Shown piece by piece: positions 23,087 through 34,819 of a stretch of 64,000 nucleotides of DNA. The stretch lies in the NCBI GenBank assembly GCA_047967505.1, contig CM106540.1. One strand, written 5' to 3'. This stretch comes from Dipteris shenzhenensis (lineage: Eukaryota > Polypodiophyta > Polypodiopsida > Gleicheniales). The position numbers were made by a program, and so were the translations under genes. The notes below the pieces were generated by a model, which had not been told where the DNA came from, searched no databases, and saw nothing but the letters and a program-made list of their open reading frames with translations. Position 1 is the stretch's first letter; each line of letters begins with the position of its first letter.

Positions 23087-24208
23087 ATGGGAAAGGCGAA
23101 GTCTAAGGGCAAGGCGAAGGCCAAATGCAAAAGCAAGGGCAAGGAGGATACAGGTTTGTGGAGCCTTCTACCTCCTGAGATCGTAACTAAGATCTTGCGT
23201 TTGTTACCACTCCACCACGCTATCAAAGCCAAGGCCGTCTCTAGACAATGGCGCACCACCCTCTCCTCCCTTCTCCTCCTCCCTCAGCCTCCTCACCTCC
23301 TCGGTGACATCTTCTTGCCCTCCTTCCTCCCCCCTCTCTCCTCCAAATTCTCCCCCTGGTTTGGCTTCCACTTCTCCTCCCGATCCTGGACTCGCCTCCC
23401 CAGCTTTTCCTTCCTCCCTTTCCCCTTCCCCCGCTGCCTCTCCTCCCACAAGGGCCTCTTGCTCCTCGAACGGTCTCCTTCCACCTTGCTCATCTGTAAC
23501 TTCGTCACCCAGCAATACAGACTCTTGCCCCCCCTTCCCCTCGGCCTCAAGTCCACCTCCCTCGATTGCTGCCGTTTGCTAGTCGATGACGAGCGGGAAG
23601 GTTACTCCATCCTGGTCTTACTGGACACTCGTTGGAAGTGGCCTCAGCTGCTGCGTTTTGATTCCACAACGGACGCGTGGATCCACCTGTCCCTCTTTAA
23701 CCTCAGCCAGATCTCCACTTCCCGTTTGCGCTTTGGAACCGTTGAAAGGATCGTTGTTCTCTCGGATTTTACCTACGCTGTGCTGAACGATGTACGAGGC
23801 AGATCGCATCTGGTGGAGTTGGACATCATGGGCGGTGTGTGGAGATTGGTTTGCACGATCCCGAACCCCTCAGCGTGCATCGTTGGATTTCAGGACACGT
23901 TCATCGTGGTCACATTGGAGAGAAGTCGCCTGCTGCTGTGTCTTCACAGGTTCCGGGACGGGGAACTGCGTGCAGAGGCGAGCACAGGTCCCGAGCTGGC
24001 GGATTTCGTTGCGCAGTGTGCCATCAGTTGCTGGTATACTGTGGCGTGGGATTGTCGCATTTGCATCGGCCTGAAGGATAGATCCAAGGCGGTGGTCGAA
24101 TACAACGCGTCTTCCAGGTCGTGGTGCTATTTGCCACCTGCAGATACCCCGGAGGAAGCATTGCCTTGCCTAGATGCTTTTGAACTTGGTCTCACAACCA
24201 AGGTATAG
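23087..24208 (+). CDS. F-box protein with beta-propeller-like C-terminus
   Basis: The single-exon ORF encodes 373 residues from ATG 23087 (the in-frame GTG just upstream is not a plausible start). A Lys-rich N-terminal stretch of about 20 residues could act as a nuclear signal. It is followed by the F-box at about residues 24-65 ('LWSLLPPEIVTKILRLLPLH', then 'AKAVSRQWRTTLSS'). The remainder has repeated beta-strand blocks with 'WIHLSLF', 'GGVWRLVC' and 'RSWCYLPP', as in kelch or galactose-oxidase-type F-box proteins. F-box proteins recruit substrates to SCF ubiquitin ligases via SKP1; the substrate is unknown. GC content and codon use contrast strongly with the AT-rich surroundings, which supports a real gene. 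No frameshift or stop is seen. Confidence 0.88.
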   Translation: MGKAKSKGKAKAKCKSKGKEDTGLWSLLPPEIVTKILRLLPLHHAIKAKAVSRQWRTTLSSLLLLPQPPHLLGDIFLPSFLPPLSSKFSPWFGFHFSSRSWTRLPSFSFLPFPFPRCLSSHKGLLLLERSPSTLLICNFVTQQYRLLPPLPLGLKSTSLDCCRLLVDDEREGYSILVLLDTRWKWPQLLRFDSTTDAWIHLSLFNLSQISTSRLRFGTVERIVVLSDFTYAVLNDVRGRSHLVELDIMGGVWRLVCTIPNPSACIVGFQDTFIVVTLERSRLLLCLHRFRDGELRAEASTGPELADFVAQCAISCWYTVAWDCRICIGLKDRSKAVVEYNASSRSWCYLPPADTPEEALPCLDAFELGLTTKV

Positions 24209-25944
24209 TAATGCCCACGTACTTAAGGCAAAATATAGAGACTCATTCATCTTAATATCCAGGGGTACATAGTGGCCACCGGGAGGCCTTGACCTAAGGT
24301 AGAAGAGGCGAGCCGCAAAGCCACAAGTCACTTTTATCATGGTCCTTACCAACTGTATAAGTCACTTTTATCTCAGACTCATGGTCCTTACCAACTATCA
24401 AAGTCAATGGGGCAAGGAGGGTAAATGATGTGATGGGTGCTTGAGAAAGTTTTGACATGTCATTATCTGTGGAAGTTTTTGCTTACGATGTGATGGGCTA
24501 GCTCCAAAGTTTTTGATACTGCATGTACATGGAAGTGCCCAATATTTCCAAGGATTTAGAGAGGCTTGATCCAGCGGTCCAGATCACCCCTTCGAGCCCC
24601 AATGACTATAGAGTTCATCATACAGGCTGTTGTTTATGTCGTCATCTTAAGAGACTTCCATTTTTCCACCTTGACAAAACGACACATTTACTTCTCGAAA
24701 TCTTTAACACATTAGTAACTTCAAGTTCTTTTGTTAGAGCTAGTAGTGCACATGCTAATTGAAATGTGTGTTTGGTGTCGAGTATAGTCTGCCATTAGTC
24801 GCGTGAACAGTAAATGAATTTGTGAGCATCATAAATCGATGTTAGTAGCGCTATGTGAGCGCAGAGAGCTTGATAGGGAGACTTGTGTGAGCGCAAAGAA
24901 GCTCTGAGAGTTGGCAGAGCCAATCAGAGGTAGTTGATTGGTTGAGGCCAAAATGGCTCAGCAATGGCACATTGGTGCTAAAATTCGCACCTTCAAAACT
25001 GAAGGTGCCATTTCTCGCACTGGTGGCACTTTGCATTTCTCTCAATTATGCATTTCCTTACATGTGTGCAGTGGCTCTTATAGTTGTGTGGTTCCCTCTT
25101 GCATCTTTTGACTTGTCTTCCTTCCTTGTGCTCATAGCATAACTAAGTTCTTATATGTTAGTGCTCTAATCAAGCGATTTATGCACTCGTAAATAAATCC
25201 TCCGTTTGTAAAATTGAGTTATTCATTATTCGTAACTAGGGGACCTAGATCCAAGCACAATGATGCAAAAACAAAGACACAAGCTAAGGTTGTGCATAAA
25301 TTCTAGAAATAGAACATACTCAAACCATGCAACCATAATTCTAGCTTACACTTACACTAATCAAGCTTACACTTAATTGCTACCATAAATTGACGATACA
25401 CACATGGAACTCAAAAGTGATTCAAAACAATACGTCACACCAAACTAGATACTTGATTACATAGAGCTATTAAGTACCTCAATCTTTTTAATTGAAGCAT
25501 TCCTACGAAGGAAATGAAAGATTGAATTAACGAGAAAAATTTTGTCAATTCTAGTCTTGTGCATTTAATAATTTTTCTTTTATATGTATATCTATGTCAC
25601 ACATGTCCCTCTTTAATTCCCCTCCCTTATTGAATTCATCCATCAACCCCTATGTCTCACGTGTCCCTCCCTTATTTAATTCAACCTTTCCCCTTCCCCC
25701 ATGAGACTAATTATATGCACCCCTCCCCCTTCCCCTTTATTTAATTCAAGCCCCCCCCCCTTTATCCCCCTCCCCCTCGCCCATCTCTCCCCCACACAAA
25801 CTAATTAATGAGTTGCCCCCAAATTCAATCTGGGGGTATCTATTCGACCTATTACCCATGCCATTGGACAAAAACAGAGCCACGAATAGGTTTTCACCAT
25901 GTGGCACCTTGGAGGAGAGGCGCTCAGGAAATGTTGACCCATGC
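24209..25944. other. 3' flank of the F-box gene and spacer
   Basis: No gene is recognised. A small duplication 'gtcacttttatc...catggtccttaccaact' occurs at about 24327-24395. From 25600 to 25800 the + strand is C/T-rich with repeated 'ccctcccttatttaattca' phrases and a run of 12 or more C near 25749. Confidence 0.5.
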
Positions 25945-26160
25945 TACTCTTAGACTCTTAAACTATCATTAGCTCTTGGATTACCGCCCTTAGACTCTCG
26001 GATTACCACCCTTAGACTCTTGGACTTTAGAGTCATGAAATACCACATGCTCTTGGACTACCACCCCTAGACTCTTAGACTACCATGGGCTCTTGGACTA
26101 CCACCCTTGGACTCTTAACTACCAGATGCAAATACCACCATGGGACTCTTGGAGTACCAA
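25945..26160. repeat. Minisatellite, ~23-bp imperfect units
   Basis: About nine diverged units built on 'actcttggactaccacccttag' run head to tail from about 25945 to 26160. Confidence 0.75.
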
Positions 26161-26554
26161 CACAGTACACATATACACATGCATATGCATATATACACAT
26201 CATAAATACGCACATGTATACAAGCACACAAAAACACACATGTGCTAACACATGCACAAATGCACACATGCATACACATCCACTAGATGCACACCACACA
26301 TACTAGTACATAAATGCACGTGTATATATGGACATGGGGTGGACACACTACATGAACATGTGCACAATCATGGAGACGTGTATACACAATAGATATAGAC
26401 ATACATAGACCCAATTATACACACACATGAAATTGTGTGCACAAAAGGGACACAAACACACACACTATCACACATATAGATAGACGCATGCACATAAACA
26501 CATATGCAGGTGTGCATACACGTGCATGTGCATGTGCATGTGTGTGTGTGCACG

Positions 26555-26636
<82 letters not shown>

Positions 26637-26825
26637 ACACCCAACACACACACACATACAAAGGTGCATATGCACAAATGGACATGCACATACACACACA
26701 TGCATATGCACAAACCACACATACACATATGCATGCATGTGCACACACGTTCATGTGCGCATGCACATGCATGCACACACACACACACTCATGTGCACAC
26801 ACATGCACACACATATGTGTGCGTG
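26161..26825. repeat. CA-rich minisatellite with (TG)(CG)(CA) tract
   Basis: Nearly all of it is alternating purine/pyrimidine 'cacatgcaca' type sequence. From 26511 to 26602 the alternation is unbroken for 92 bp and passes from TG through CGCGCGCG to CA repeats, an arrangement prone to Z-DNA. ORFs across this block on both strands are repeat artefacts. Similar CA-rich sequence resumes at 28955-29190 on the other side of an inserted LTR element. Confidence 0.85.
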
Positions 26826-27015
26826 CATGCTCACTGACATCACTGATGACTTCAGAGCTCCACAATCATCTCCTCAATCTGCTCCTAGATTCTCTCAATC
26901 ATCCTATGTGGCTCTCCACCACCTAACTATGCTTGTGGGCACCTAACTGTGCCTCTAGCACTCACACATAGAAACCAAGATGTGCCTGAGGAATACACCT
27001 TGAGATATCCCATCA
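26826..27015 (-). repeat. Truncated 3' LTR
   Basis: In element orientation it starts TGATGGGATATCTCAAGG at 27015 and matches 28765-28954 closely until it meets the CA-rich tract at 26826. Confidence 0.85.
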
Positions 27016-27389
27016 AACCCCCCCTCAAGGGAATGCCTCAAGCTATGTCAAGGATACATCTAGTCTCATAGTTTCTCATGCCATCTCATGGTGGTCAAGG
27101 ATAAATCTATGGCTAGGTTCTCATGCTAGCAAGGGTTCCCATGGGTGTAAGGTAAACAAAAGGGATACAAAAAGACCTTCCAATGGTTATCTCCCCTGCA
27201 TGTACATGCACACAATGTCTGCAGGAGGTACCATGGAGCAAAACATACACATGGCCTACATCATAAGGTGACCAGAGGTGTTCACAAAACACACAAAAAC
27301 ACAATAGTTTATTTCATTGATTTTGGAGGACTATCTAGGCTGAGTACCTTGACATAAAAAGAGAGATCTGGAGCATACATAGAGATGAT

Positions 27390-27797
27390 TTAAAATGCAT
27401 AATCTTCAAGGGATGCATCATCTTGTGGAGGCAAAATATCCATGTCAAGGCAAGGTCTTACCACATGGGCAGTGTCTAGTGCCTTATAAGATGGTACTAT
27501 GATAGAACAAGTGGATCTGAAAATCATATCCTTCAAGAGAACAATTATCTTGTCATCTCCATAGTTGTGTAGAGAAGCATACCTTAGGTATCTGACCTTC
27601 ATCTTCTTCTTGTACTTGGAGTCAAATAAAAGTGCCATGAGAGGGTAGTTCTCTGGCTTTGTAGTTGCTTCCTTTTTGGCAACCATTGTTTTGGAAATCT
27701 TCAACAAGGAAGTCAGGTTGGCATTTTCATCCTTTGTAGCATAACAAGACATTGCTTTATGTTTAGGCTTTTCACATATTTTGCATAAGCAAGCCAT
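27390..27797 (-). pseudogene. Gag-derived ORF with one CCHC knuckle and an unrelated insert
   Basis: The 135-codon ORF begins with an in-frame ATG and a zinc knuckle 'CKICEKPKHKAMSC' (CX2CX4HX4C). It ends 'LPPQDDASLEDYAF', almost identical to the gag end of the + copy ('LPPQDEASHEDYAF'). Between them lie about 90 residues ('KKKMKVRYLRYASLHNYGDD', 'IIVLLKDMIFRST') that have no counterpart in the other copy. I do not recognise them. They may be captured host sequence or a lineage-specific gag extension. The N-terminal gag core is absent. Confidence 0.6.
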
Positions 27798-28653
27798 GAG
27801 AGGGTCTAACCCAAGTATTCGGCAGTGTCTTCTCTCTTACAAGGCTTAGAATAACAACTGAAATGCTTCAAAATATAAGCATTTAATGTAGCAAAGTCTT
27901 GTGAGCAATATTCAATCAATGATCCTTTTTCTTATATGTTTCATAGAGGTGGCTTAAAATGAGAACTTTCCAATCAAAACCAGGTATAGCAGTTCAAAGA
28001 AAAACTGAAGCCACACTTGTACTGATGCTATTGAAAACTTCAAAAACTCAGAATTGCTAGAGTAGCATTTTATGTAGCATCATCTTCAAAAACTTATCAA
28101 AACTGTCAAAACCAAAGGACTGAACTTGGAGGGCTTGTATCTCACTCTTTAAAGTAAGGAAAAGAGGGCTTTCTAAAGCAAAAGAAAGCTCATATACCAA
28201 AGAGGATCTAGCACAGAGGTTGGACGAAATGGCACGCGCTATTGCCCGAGGGAGTTGCTACAGGCTAAACTTGAGTTTTGACGATTTCTCCTTCATTACT
28301 AAACCAAATGAGCTGAAAAATGACTCAAAATCTTCATCTTGAGGTCGCCCATCTACTCCTAAGAGGTCTCAAGCAATGGCGTAGTAGGCAAGGAGTATTG
28401 AGCAATAGAAGAATGGCGAAAAAATGCGCTGTTTGGAGAATGGCGGCCAACAGAGACATTTTTTTTTCAATTTCTTACAAGTGGAAGTTTGCCCATACTA
28501 GAGGAGTTTACAGCTCAGAGGGTTTGGGCAATAATCATTTGTAGGCAGAGAACCAAGCTCTCAAAGATTTTAGGAAGAAGGAGGAAAATGGGGAAGAAGA
28601 AGATGAAGAAGAAGAAGATGATGTGGCAGAAATGGGCTCAAGGGGGATCAAAG

Positions 28654-28666
28654 GGCTCTGATACCA
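28654..28666 (-). other. Primer-binding site (tRNA-iMet type)
   Basis: The minus strand reads TGGTATCAGAGCC immediately after the 5' LTR end (...CAACA). Confidence 0.85.
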
Positions 28667-28954
28667 TGTTGATAAGCTGAAAGGAAACGAAAGAGTGGAC
28701 ACAAACTCAGAATACTTGCATTATGGAATGAAGAAGAGTGAGGTCCTTAAGTAGGCACCTCATACATGCTCACTGACATCACTGATGACTTCAGAGCTCC
28801 ACAATCATCTCCTCAATCTGCTCCTAGATTCTCTCAATCATCCTATGTGGCTCTCCACCACCTAACTATGCTTGTGGGCACCTAACTATGACTCTAGCAC
28901 TCACACATAGAAACCAAGGTGTGCCTGAGGCATACACTTTGAGATATCCCATCA
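28667..28954 (-). repeat. 5' LTR, 288 bp
   Basis: It runs TGATGGGATATC at 28954 to ...TATCAACA at 28667 in element orientation and is clearly related to the 289-bp LTRs at 32845 and 35197. Confidence 0.85.
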
Positions 28955-29190
28955 ACAGTACAAGCAAAGACCGCATGCACACATAGATAGAGATATGCAC
29001 ACTCATACATGCCCAAAGACACAACACACATCTACATGTCTGTAGACAAACCATATCCTATGTGCACACATAGGCAAACACACATATGCATGTGTAGATA
29101 GAGAGGAATACATGTGTACATGAGCATACATACAGTTGAGCATGTGCACACATGTGAGAAATACAACTCTATGTGTGTGTGTGTGTGTGT
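28955..29190. repeat. CA/TG-rich flank continuing the minisatellite
   Basis: 'Cacatgtgtacatgagcatac' type alternating sequence, ending in a (TG)n run at about 29171-29190. It matches the character of 26161-26825, suggesting the LTR element inserted into one CA-rich array. Confidence 0.65.
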
Positions 29191-30566
29191 TCATTCTATC
29201 AAACACATATCCTACTATACTACTAGACCAGTTTTCAATTGCAAAGTAAATCAATTGCAAACATCTACTATTGCCCTTTTCAAACTACTAGTGATAGTGG
29301 TCTATTAATAACCAACCTCTCAATACCACATAAGTGAGAATAATCCATATCATACCATTCCACTTAATAAGGTGTCAAAGTGGGAGTCAATTATTATACT
29401 CACATTTATGTCAGTACATTGCATAAAGTACAACGATACTGATGATTAGTCTCCAATAGAGAGTTCAATTATATTTAGCAATACTTGGAGAAAATCCACT
29501 ATAGAGTGCTCCTCAAAGTTCCCAAAACTGTGTCTTCATGCCTTAGATTTTCTAATGCAAGCTTGATGAGAGGTATGCCGACTCACCTACCTCCATCCAC
29601 AAACGTAGCACGTTAGAAAATGTACACTATGAATTGTGGGACTGCAGGCTTCAATGCCGGCACACAGTTGTTATCCGTGTCACTAGATCTCAATTAGCAT
29701 AATCAAATCTTGGCATTTTACTATTCAATAGTAATCAGAGGTGGTGGGCAATTAAAGATATGAAGAAATGCATATAAAATGTTAGTGAAATTCAATTAAT
29801 AAGTGGGAATCTCAAGTAAACCATAAATTTGGGTATTCCAACCAAGTCTTTTGATCAAATCTCGACCAATCATGACGTTGCATCATGTTAGGCATACACA
29901 CAAGAACCCAAAAAAATGATGTAGATCAAAGGGTAGAAAATATATATCTTGACTCAACATATATCTAAGATGAGATCCCATTTTTCACTTGAATAATCTG
30001 GAACATAGGGCCAAAAAATATCTTCAAATGTCAATGGCATGCCAGGCATAACATATTGTGATAAGATGCCAATGGGTAGGAGGATAGCATAGAGGCCAGA
30101 CAAGTGGCACCTAAAAGCATCAATCCATTCACCATAAAGGAAAATTTGTTATAAACAATACCATAAAGAAAGCCTCAAATAATAATCATCAGAGACATTG
30201 CTCTTTCTCCTCATGTTTCTAATTCCCTTGTTCCAATTTAAAGACAAATTCCAAATTCCAATGGTACAATGTTTATCACCTTGGATTAAAGAATGCCAAA
30301 ACAATCTCACCATATGGTCGAAACTGAAATCCTACCAAAGTCCCCCAAATCCTAAACCTAACAAAGTCATCAATCTCTACAATACAGGAAATGCCATCTT
30401 TATATTCAAGGTTGTCTTGGAGAGACCACCATGCTAGTTCTTAGAGTTATAGCTCTGTTACCTATTTTTACGTATTATGGGAGGAGATCTATGAAAGCCA
30501 CCGCGTTGCTTCTTGGAGTTATATATTTGTATACCAAGAAAAATGTATTCCATTGTGCAACCAAGC
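29191..30566. other. Spacer without recognisable genes
   Basis: AT-rich, short random ORFs only. Nothing recognisable on either strand. Confidence 0.5.
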
Positions 30567-30733
30567 AAAATGCAATTGATGATATGACCCTTGAGGGGTC
30601 CCCTTTAGGGGCAAGGGCCATATCTGCATGCATTATACAATATCCAGGATGCCATTGGAAAGTATAATACACGTAGATATGGTCCTTGCCCCTAAAGGAG
30701 ACCCCTCAAGGGCCATATTGTCAATTGCATTTT
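30567..30733. repeat. Foldback with 71-nt arms
   Basis: Arms 30567-30637 and 30663-30733 are inverted repeats around a 25-base loop. Both contain 'cccttgaggggtc' and 'ccttYaggggcaaggRcc' or their complements and end at 'atgcaattg'/'caattgcat'. Partial pairing continues outside ('agaaaaat...' / '...atttttct'). Only a few mismatches are visible, so the hairpin is fairly young. Likely a MITE or hairpin-RNA source. Confidence 0.85.
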
Positions 30734-31819
30734 TTGAAAGTTTGATTGTATTTTTCTAGATGCATCTCCATGCAACCACAATGGTGGGGCCGTTGGAGCT
30801 ATTTTAGCGCTATTTTGGTCATAAACCAAGGAAATTGTAGTCCTTCTTTCCTGGTATTTTAGTCCTTGTTGTAATAAATATAAATGATGGAAAAAGTAGG
30901 ATTTATCGAGTGAAAATTGATGTACATTTACGTCCAGTAACAGGTTATATAAAAATTATCAACTTATATCGAGCAAAAATTGACAGAGGATCTTATATTT
31001 ATAAAAACTCGGCAATTGTTGAGAGCCTTAAACAAAATATTATAGGTAGTGGCCATAACCATTCAAATAAAAATATAAAAGTTAACAATAGTGCATACTA
31101 AGAGCCTCAAATTGAACAAAAAGAGATTACATAAATTCCTTAGAGTCCAAAACATTACATCTAGTGAGCCAAAAGATCGTTGAGCTTGCCCAAAAGATTA
31201 CATCTAGCCATTGCTGTGAGCCTCATCTGAGCAAGAGGGAATTTGTACAACTCAGTTTTTTGCGAGTCAAGCTTGTTGCATTAAAGATTTTTAGGGACCC
31301 AAAGGAGGATGCGATGGAGAGGCCAAAGACCATGCACATTGCCAAGACTCAAATTATGGCCCCCCCAGCAAGTCAAGAGTACTCTGGTCTGAAAATATTG
31401 AGGGCTTCATTGACATTTAGAGGAAACCCATACAACACAGCCATAAAGAGGCGCTCTATGAGAATGTTATCCAAGGTGATGACATTCAGATGTGTGGGGA
31501 GTCACCTATGGGAACAAAGGATCTCCACTAGTGTGAGCATTTCTACTCCACATGAGTGCAACGCAATCACCTTATATGAGAAGGAAGATATTATTGGGAT
31601 CATAGAGCATCGAGGGGGGGACCAACTAGGCATGCTGAAGATGAGTGCATGAGAAAAAGAGGAGCAGTGGAGAAAATGCAGTGACGAGAGTTAGAGGGAG
31701 CATGGAGCAAAGTAGAGCAGGGGCGAAAAAGAGATAGAGGATAGAGGAGGGGTGTGGAGCAAAGTAGCAGAGCATGGGAGAATCAGAGCAATGTAGTAAA
31801 ATGTCAAATGCCACAGATC
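30734..31819. other. Spacer with an unassigned 162-codon ORF
   Basis: A + strand ORF at 31164-31652 and a minus-strand reading of the same segment ('RLFMAVLYGFPLNVNEALNIF') both look partly protein-like. The minus reading has stops. I recognise neither. The stretch may be a decayed part of the older element at 32.6-37.3 kb. Confidence 0.35.
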
Positions 31820-32590
31820 TTATATATATTATAAAGTTTGGGCCACCGCAGTGGCTAGAGCCGGGGGCTCCATCCTTATCAATTGCAGGCCATCGCAGTG
31901 GAATCCCCCAGATGGGCTGGTATCATGAAGAAGACACCATGTGGTGCCACTCCGGTGGCTGGTAATTAACTTAGCCATGACAGACGTGGCTGATGAGAGC
32001 CACCATCACCGGGCAGTAATTCTCATTATCATGTCTAATCACTCATTACCATGCACTCTAGTTCTCTACTAAGCATGTGAGCCCAGTGGCTAGTAATTTT
32101 TACTGCACTCATAGTGATCATGCATGCTAAAGCATGGTAGTGGATGAGCTATGGCATGGTGGAATCGTAGCCATGAAAAGTGTGGCTGATGATAGCCACC
32201 ACCATCAGGAAATAATTCCCACAAAAGTAAATCATGAAGCCTAATCACCTCTAATCCCTCATTGCCATAATTTACTGCACTCGTAGTAATCATGCATGCA
32301 AGCTCGCTGGTGGTAACTAGAAGCTGAGTAATTACGGGCCACTGCAGTGGCTGGTAATTAACTAACAGCCTGGTGGATCTTAGCCGCCACCACAGATGTG
32401 GATGAGAATCTTAGATGCCACCACCTCTAATCATTCATTACCATGCAAGTCAATACTGCCGCCTTGAATTATTCGAAATTCGGGCCAACCACCATGGTGG
32501 CTCTCACCTTGATAGTAGTCAGGCTACAATCACCGTGGTGGCTCTCACCTTGACAATGTAATCGGCTATTCCACTCCATTAAACGTTTCG
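31820..32590. repeat. Imperfect repeats around 'gccaccaYcatcaccg' / 'gtggctggtaatta'
   Basis: Phrases such as 'cagtggctRgtaatt', 'gtggctgatgaKagccaccaYcat' and 'ctcattaccatgca' recur five or more times. No coding is supported. The 3' end (32480-32560) has two 'ccRtggtggctctcaccttga' copies. Confidence 0.55.
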
Positions 32591-32839
32591 TTCTCCCTTG
32601 CAATCTCAAGCCTCCACTATTCCATTTTCTTCACTGCTTCATCTTCTATCCCTCTTGACCATTTCTTTCTTCCTTTCACTCTTCTTGCAACTTCTATCCC
32701 CTCTCGTAATGGACCCTACACAGTCTGGGAGCTCCTCACACAATCTTTCCTCCCTCTCTGTAGCACAATGCCAGAGCCCCTCCCCTGATCTTGAAATCGT
32801 GACATCTAGGAGCTCCTCTCTTGCTATTCAAAAGCCCAA

Positions 32840-32844
32840 TTTGG
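32840..32844. other. Target-site duplication, left copy (TTTGG)
   Basis: TTTGG directly precedes the 5' LTR and is repeated after the 3' LTR at 35486-35490. Confidence 0.9.
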
Positions 32845-33133
32845 TGTTGGGATATCTCAAGGTGTATGCCTCAGGCACACCTTATGTTTCTATGTGTGAG
32901 TGCTAGAGGCACAGTTAGGTGCCCACAAGCACAGTTAGGTGGTGGAAAAGCCACATAGGATGATTGAGAGAATCTAGGAGTAGATTAAGGAGATGATTGT
33001 GGAGCTTTGAGGTCATCAGTGATGTCAGTGACCTTGTATGAGGTGCCTACTTAAGGACCTCTTTCTTCTTCATTCTATATGCAAGTATTCTGATTTTGTG
33101 TCAACTCTACTCTTTCCTTTCAGTGTTCCAACA
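32845..33133 (+). repeat. 5' LTR, 289 bp
   Basis: TGTTGGGATATC...GTTCCAACA. The only difference I find from the 3' LTR is T versus C in 'aggagYagattaagg'. Confidence 0.95.
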
Positions 33134-33146
33134 TGGTATCAGAGCC
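33134..33146 (+). other. Primer-binding site (tRNA-iMet)
   Basis: TGGTATCAGAGCC begins at the first base after the 5' LTR. Confidence 0.92.
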
Positions 33147-33988
33147 ATTTGATCCTCCTTGAGCCCATTTCTGCCACATCATCATCTTCTTCTTCTTCTT
33201 CTTCTTCACCATCTCTCCCTCTTCTCCAAAAATTTTGCTTGAGCTTGTTCTCCTTCAATCCTCAACCATTTCCCACACCCTTTCTGCTATAGATCCCTCT
33301 TGTTAGGGCGAACTTCGGGTTGCAAGCAATTGGAGAACAACCCGTGCTGCTGGTCGCCATTGCAGAAAAGTCGTCGATTTTCTCTTCTGCGTTTTCTCAG
33401 CACCTGCTCTGTCTTTTCTTAATTCCTTCTAGGGAAAGCTTCTACATACCTAGAGCTACCTTGTGCTGAAATCTGAGCAGCAATGGCTGCATATTGAAGG
33501 AGAAAACAGAGAAAAACCAGTCGACTTTGTTCAAGAAGGTGAAGGCGACCTGACGCATTTTTTCGCCTCTTCTTCCCAGAGGATCTACTGTGGTATACCA
33601 GCTTTCTTTTGCGTCAGAAAGCCCCCTTTATTTTGCTTTGAAGAGTGTGCTATGAGCCCTCCAAGTTCAGCTCTCTAGTTTTGACAGTTTTTACATGCTT
33701 TTGAAAATGATGCTACATAAAATGCTACTCTAGCATTTTTGGTCTTTTGAATTTTTAATAACTTCACTACAAGTGTTGCTTCAGTTTTGTTTTGACTTGC
33801 TAGACCTGGTTGTGATTGGAAAGTGGTTATTTCATCCACTTCTATGAAGCATATAAAAAGTAGCATCATTGTTTGAAAACTAGTCACTACTATTTGCTAC
33901 ATCAAGTGGCTATACTTTGGAAGTATTGCAGTTCTTTTTGCCTTGTAAGAGAGATAGACATTGCCCAATATCTGGGTTAGACCCTCTT

Positions 33989-34819
33989 ATGGCTACTTTA
34001 TATAATCTTGAGAAGTTCAATGGAAAGGGGTTCCATACATGGCAAATGAAGGTAAAATTTGCATTAATGCGGGAGAACTTATGGGGACTTGTCAAACCTT
34101 CTCCTACCGCTTCTTCTACGGCCTCAAATGCTGGGGAATCTTCAGCTCCGACACGACCGGCAAGGGATCCAGCAAGAGAATAAAAAGCATATGGTATAAT
34201 TGCTTTAGCTTTGGGTGATGATTACATACATCATATATCTGACTTGGAGTCTCCATCGGAAGCATGGCAGAAGCTAGATTTGATTTTTGGTGCAAGCTCT
34301 CATATTTCTAAACTATCACTTAAAATCTCTTTCTTTGAATTAAAGATGGCAAGTGATACTACTTTAGCTGCCCATGTCAACTATATGCGGAGTCTTATGA
34401 CTCAGTTAGCTTCTATCAACTCTCCTATCACCCCTGATGATGCTATGGCAGTACTACTTAAGAGTATGCCTGAAAGCTTTGATCACATTGTAAGCACTTT
34501 GAAGTATCTTCCCAATCCAAACCTTGAAGGCATTATCTCAGCTCTCCAAGAAGAAGAAAGACACATGGAGTTAAGGAAAGGCAATGACACTGCTTATGTT
34601 ATGAAATTCCAGAAGGGCAAGTACTCTCCTTGCAATCACTGTGGAAAGACAAATCACCTTTCAAAGGACTGCTTCAAAGTTAATCCATGTAAGCACTGTG
34701 GCAAAAACAACCATAGTGAGAAGTTCTGCAGAGACAAAGCAAAGACAGAAAATGCAAATCTACTTACAGTGAATTTGCCTCCACAAGATGAGGCATCCCA
34801 TGAAGATTATGCATTTTAA
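33989..34819 (+). pseudogene. Copia-type gag with two CCHC zinc knuckles, one in-frame stop
   Basis: From ATG 33989 the frame reads 'MATLYNLEKFNGKGFHTWQM', typical of Copia gag N-termini. The core contains 'SPSEAWQKLDLIFG' and 'DDAMAVLLKSMPESFDHIVS' and 'NLEGIISALQEEERHMELRK'. Two zinc knuckles follow: 'CNHCGKTNHLSKDC' and 'CKHCGKNNHSEKFC' (both CX2CX4HX4C). The ORF ends 'PPQDEASHEDYAF' and stop. One TAA at 34181-34183 interrupts the frame after 64 codons, probably from CAA. Otherwise the 276-codon frame is open. Gag forms the RNA-packaging particle; without pol it would depend on a related autonomous element. Confidence 0.9.

Larger units (their letters stand above)
26826..28954 (-). mobile_element. 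Gag-only LTR retrotransposon, minus copy, 3' LTR truncated
   Basis: This is a diverged inverted copy of the element at 32845-35485. The 5' LTR is 28667-28954, the PBS 28654-28666, and the 3' LTR remnant 26826-27015 (about 98 bp missing at its end, replaced by CA-rich sequence). A G-run polypurine tract precedes the 3' LTR (cccccccctc on the + strand at about 27019-27026). Internal length is only about 1.6 kb, with one short gag-derived ORF and no pol. It could only move using proteins supplied in trans. Confidence 0.85.

Noticed and set aside
23204-23582. Pro/Ser- or Glu/Gly-rich ORFs overlapping the F-box gene
   Set aside because: Shadow frames of the GC-rich, Leu/Pro/Ser-rich F-box coding sequence.
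26368-26946. Long ORFs on both strands rich in His/Thr or Cys/Val
   Set aside because: They are translations of CA/TG dinucleotide repeats in every frame, not genes.
31164-31652. 162-codon + strand ORF as a host gene
   Set aside because: No recognised domain, AT-rich surroundings, and the opposite strand is equally protein-like; kept only as an unassigned stretch.
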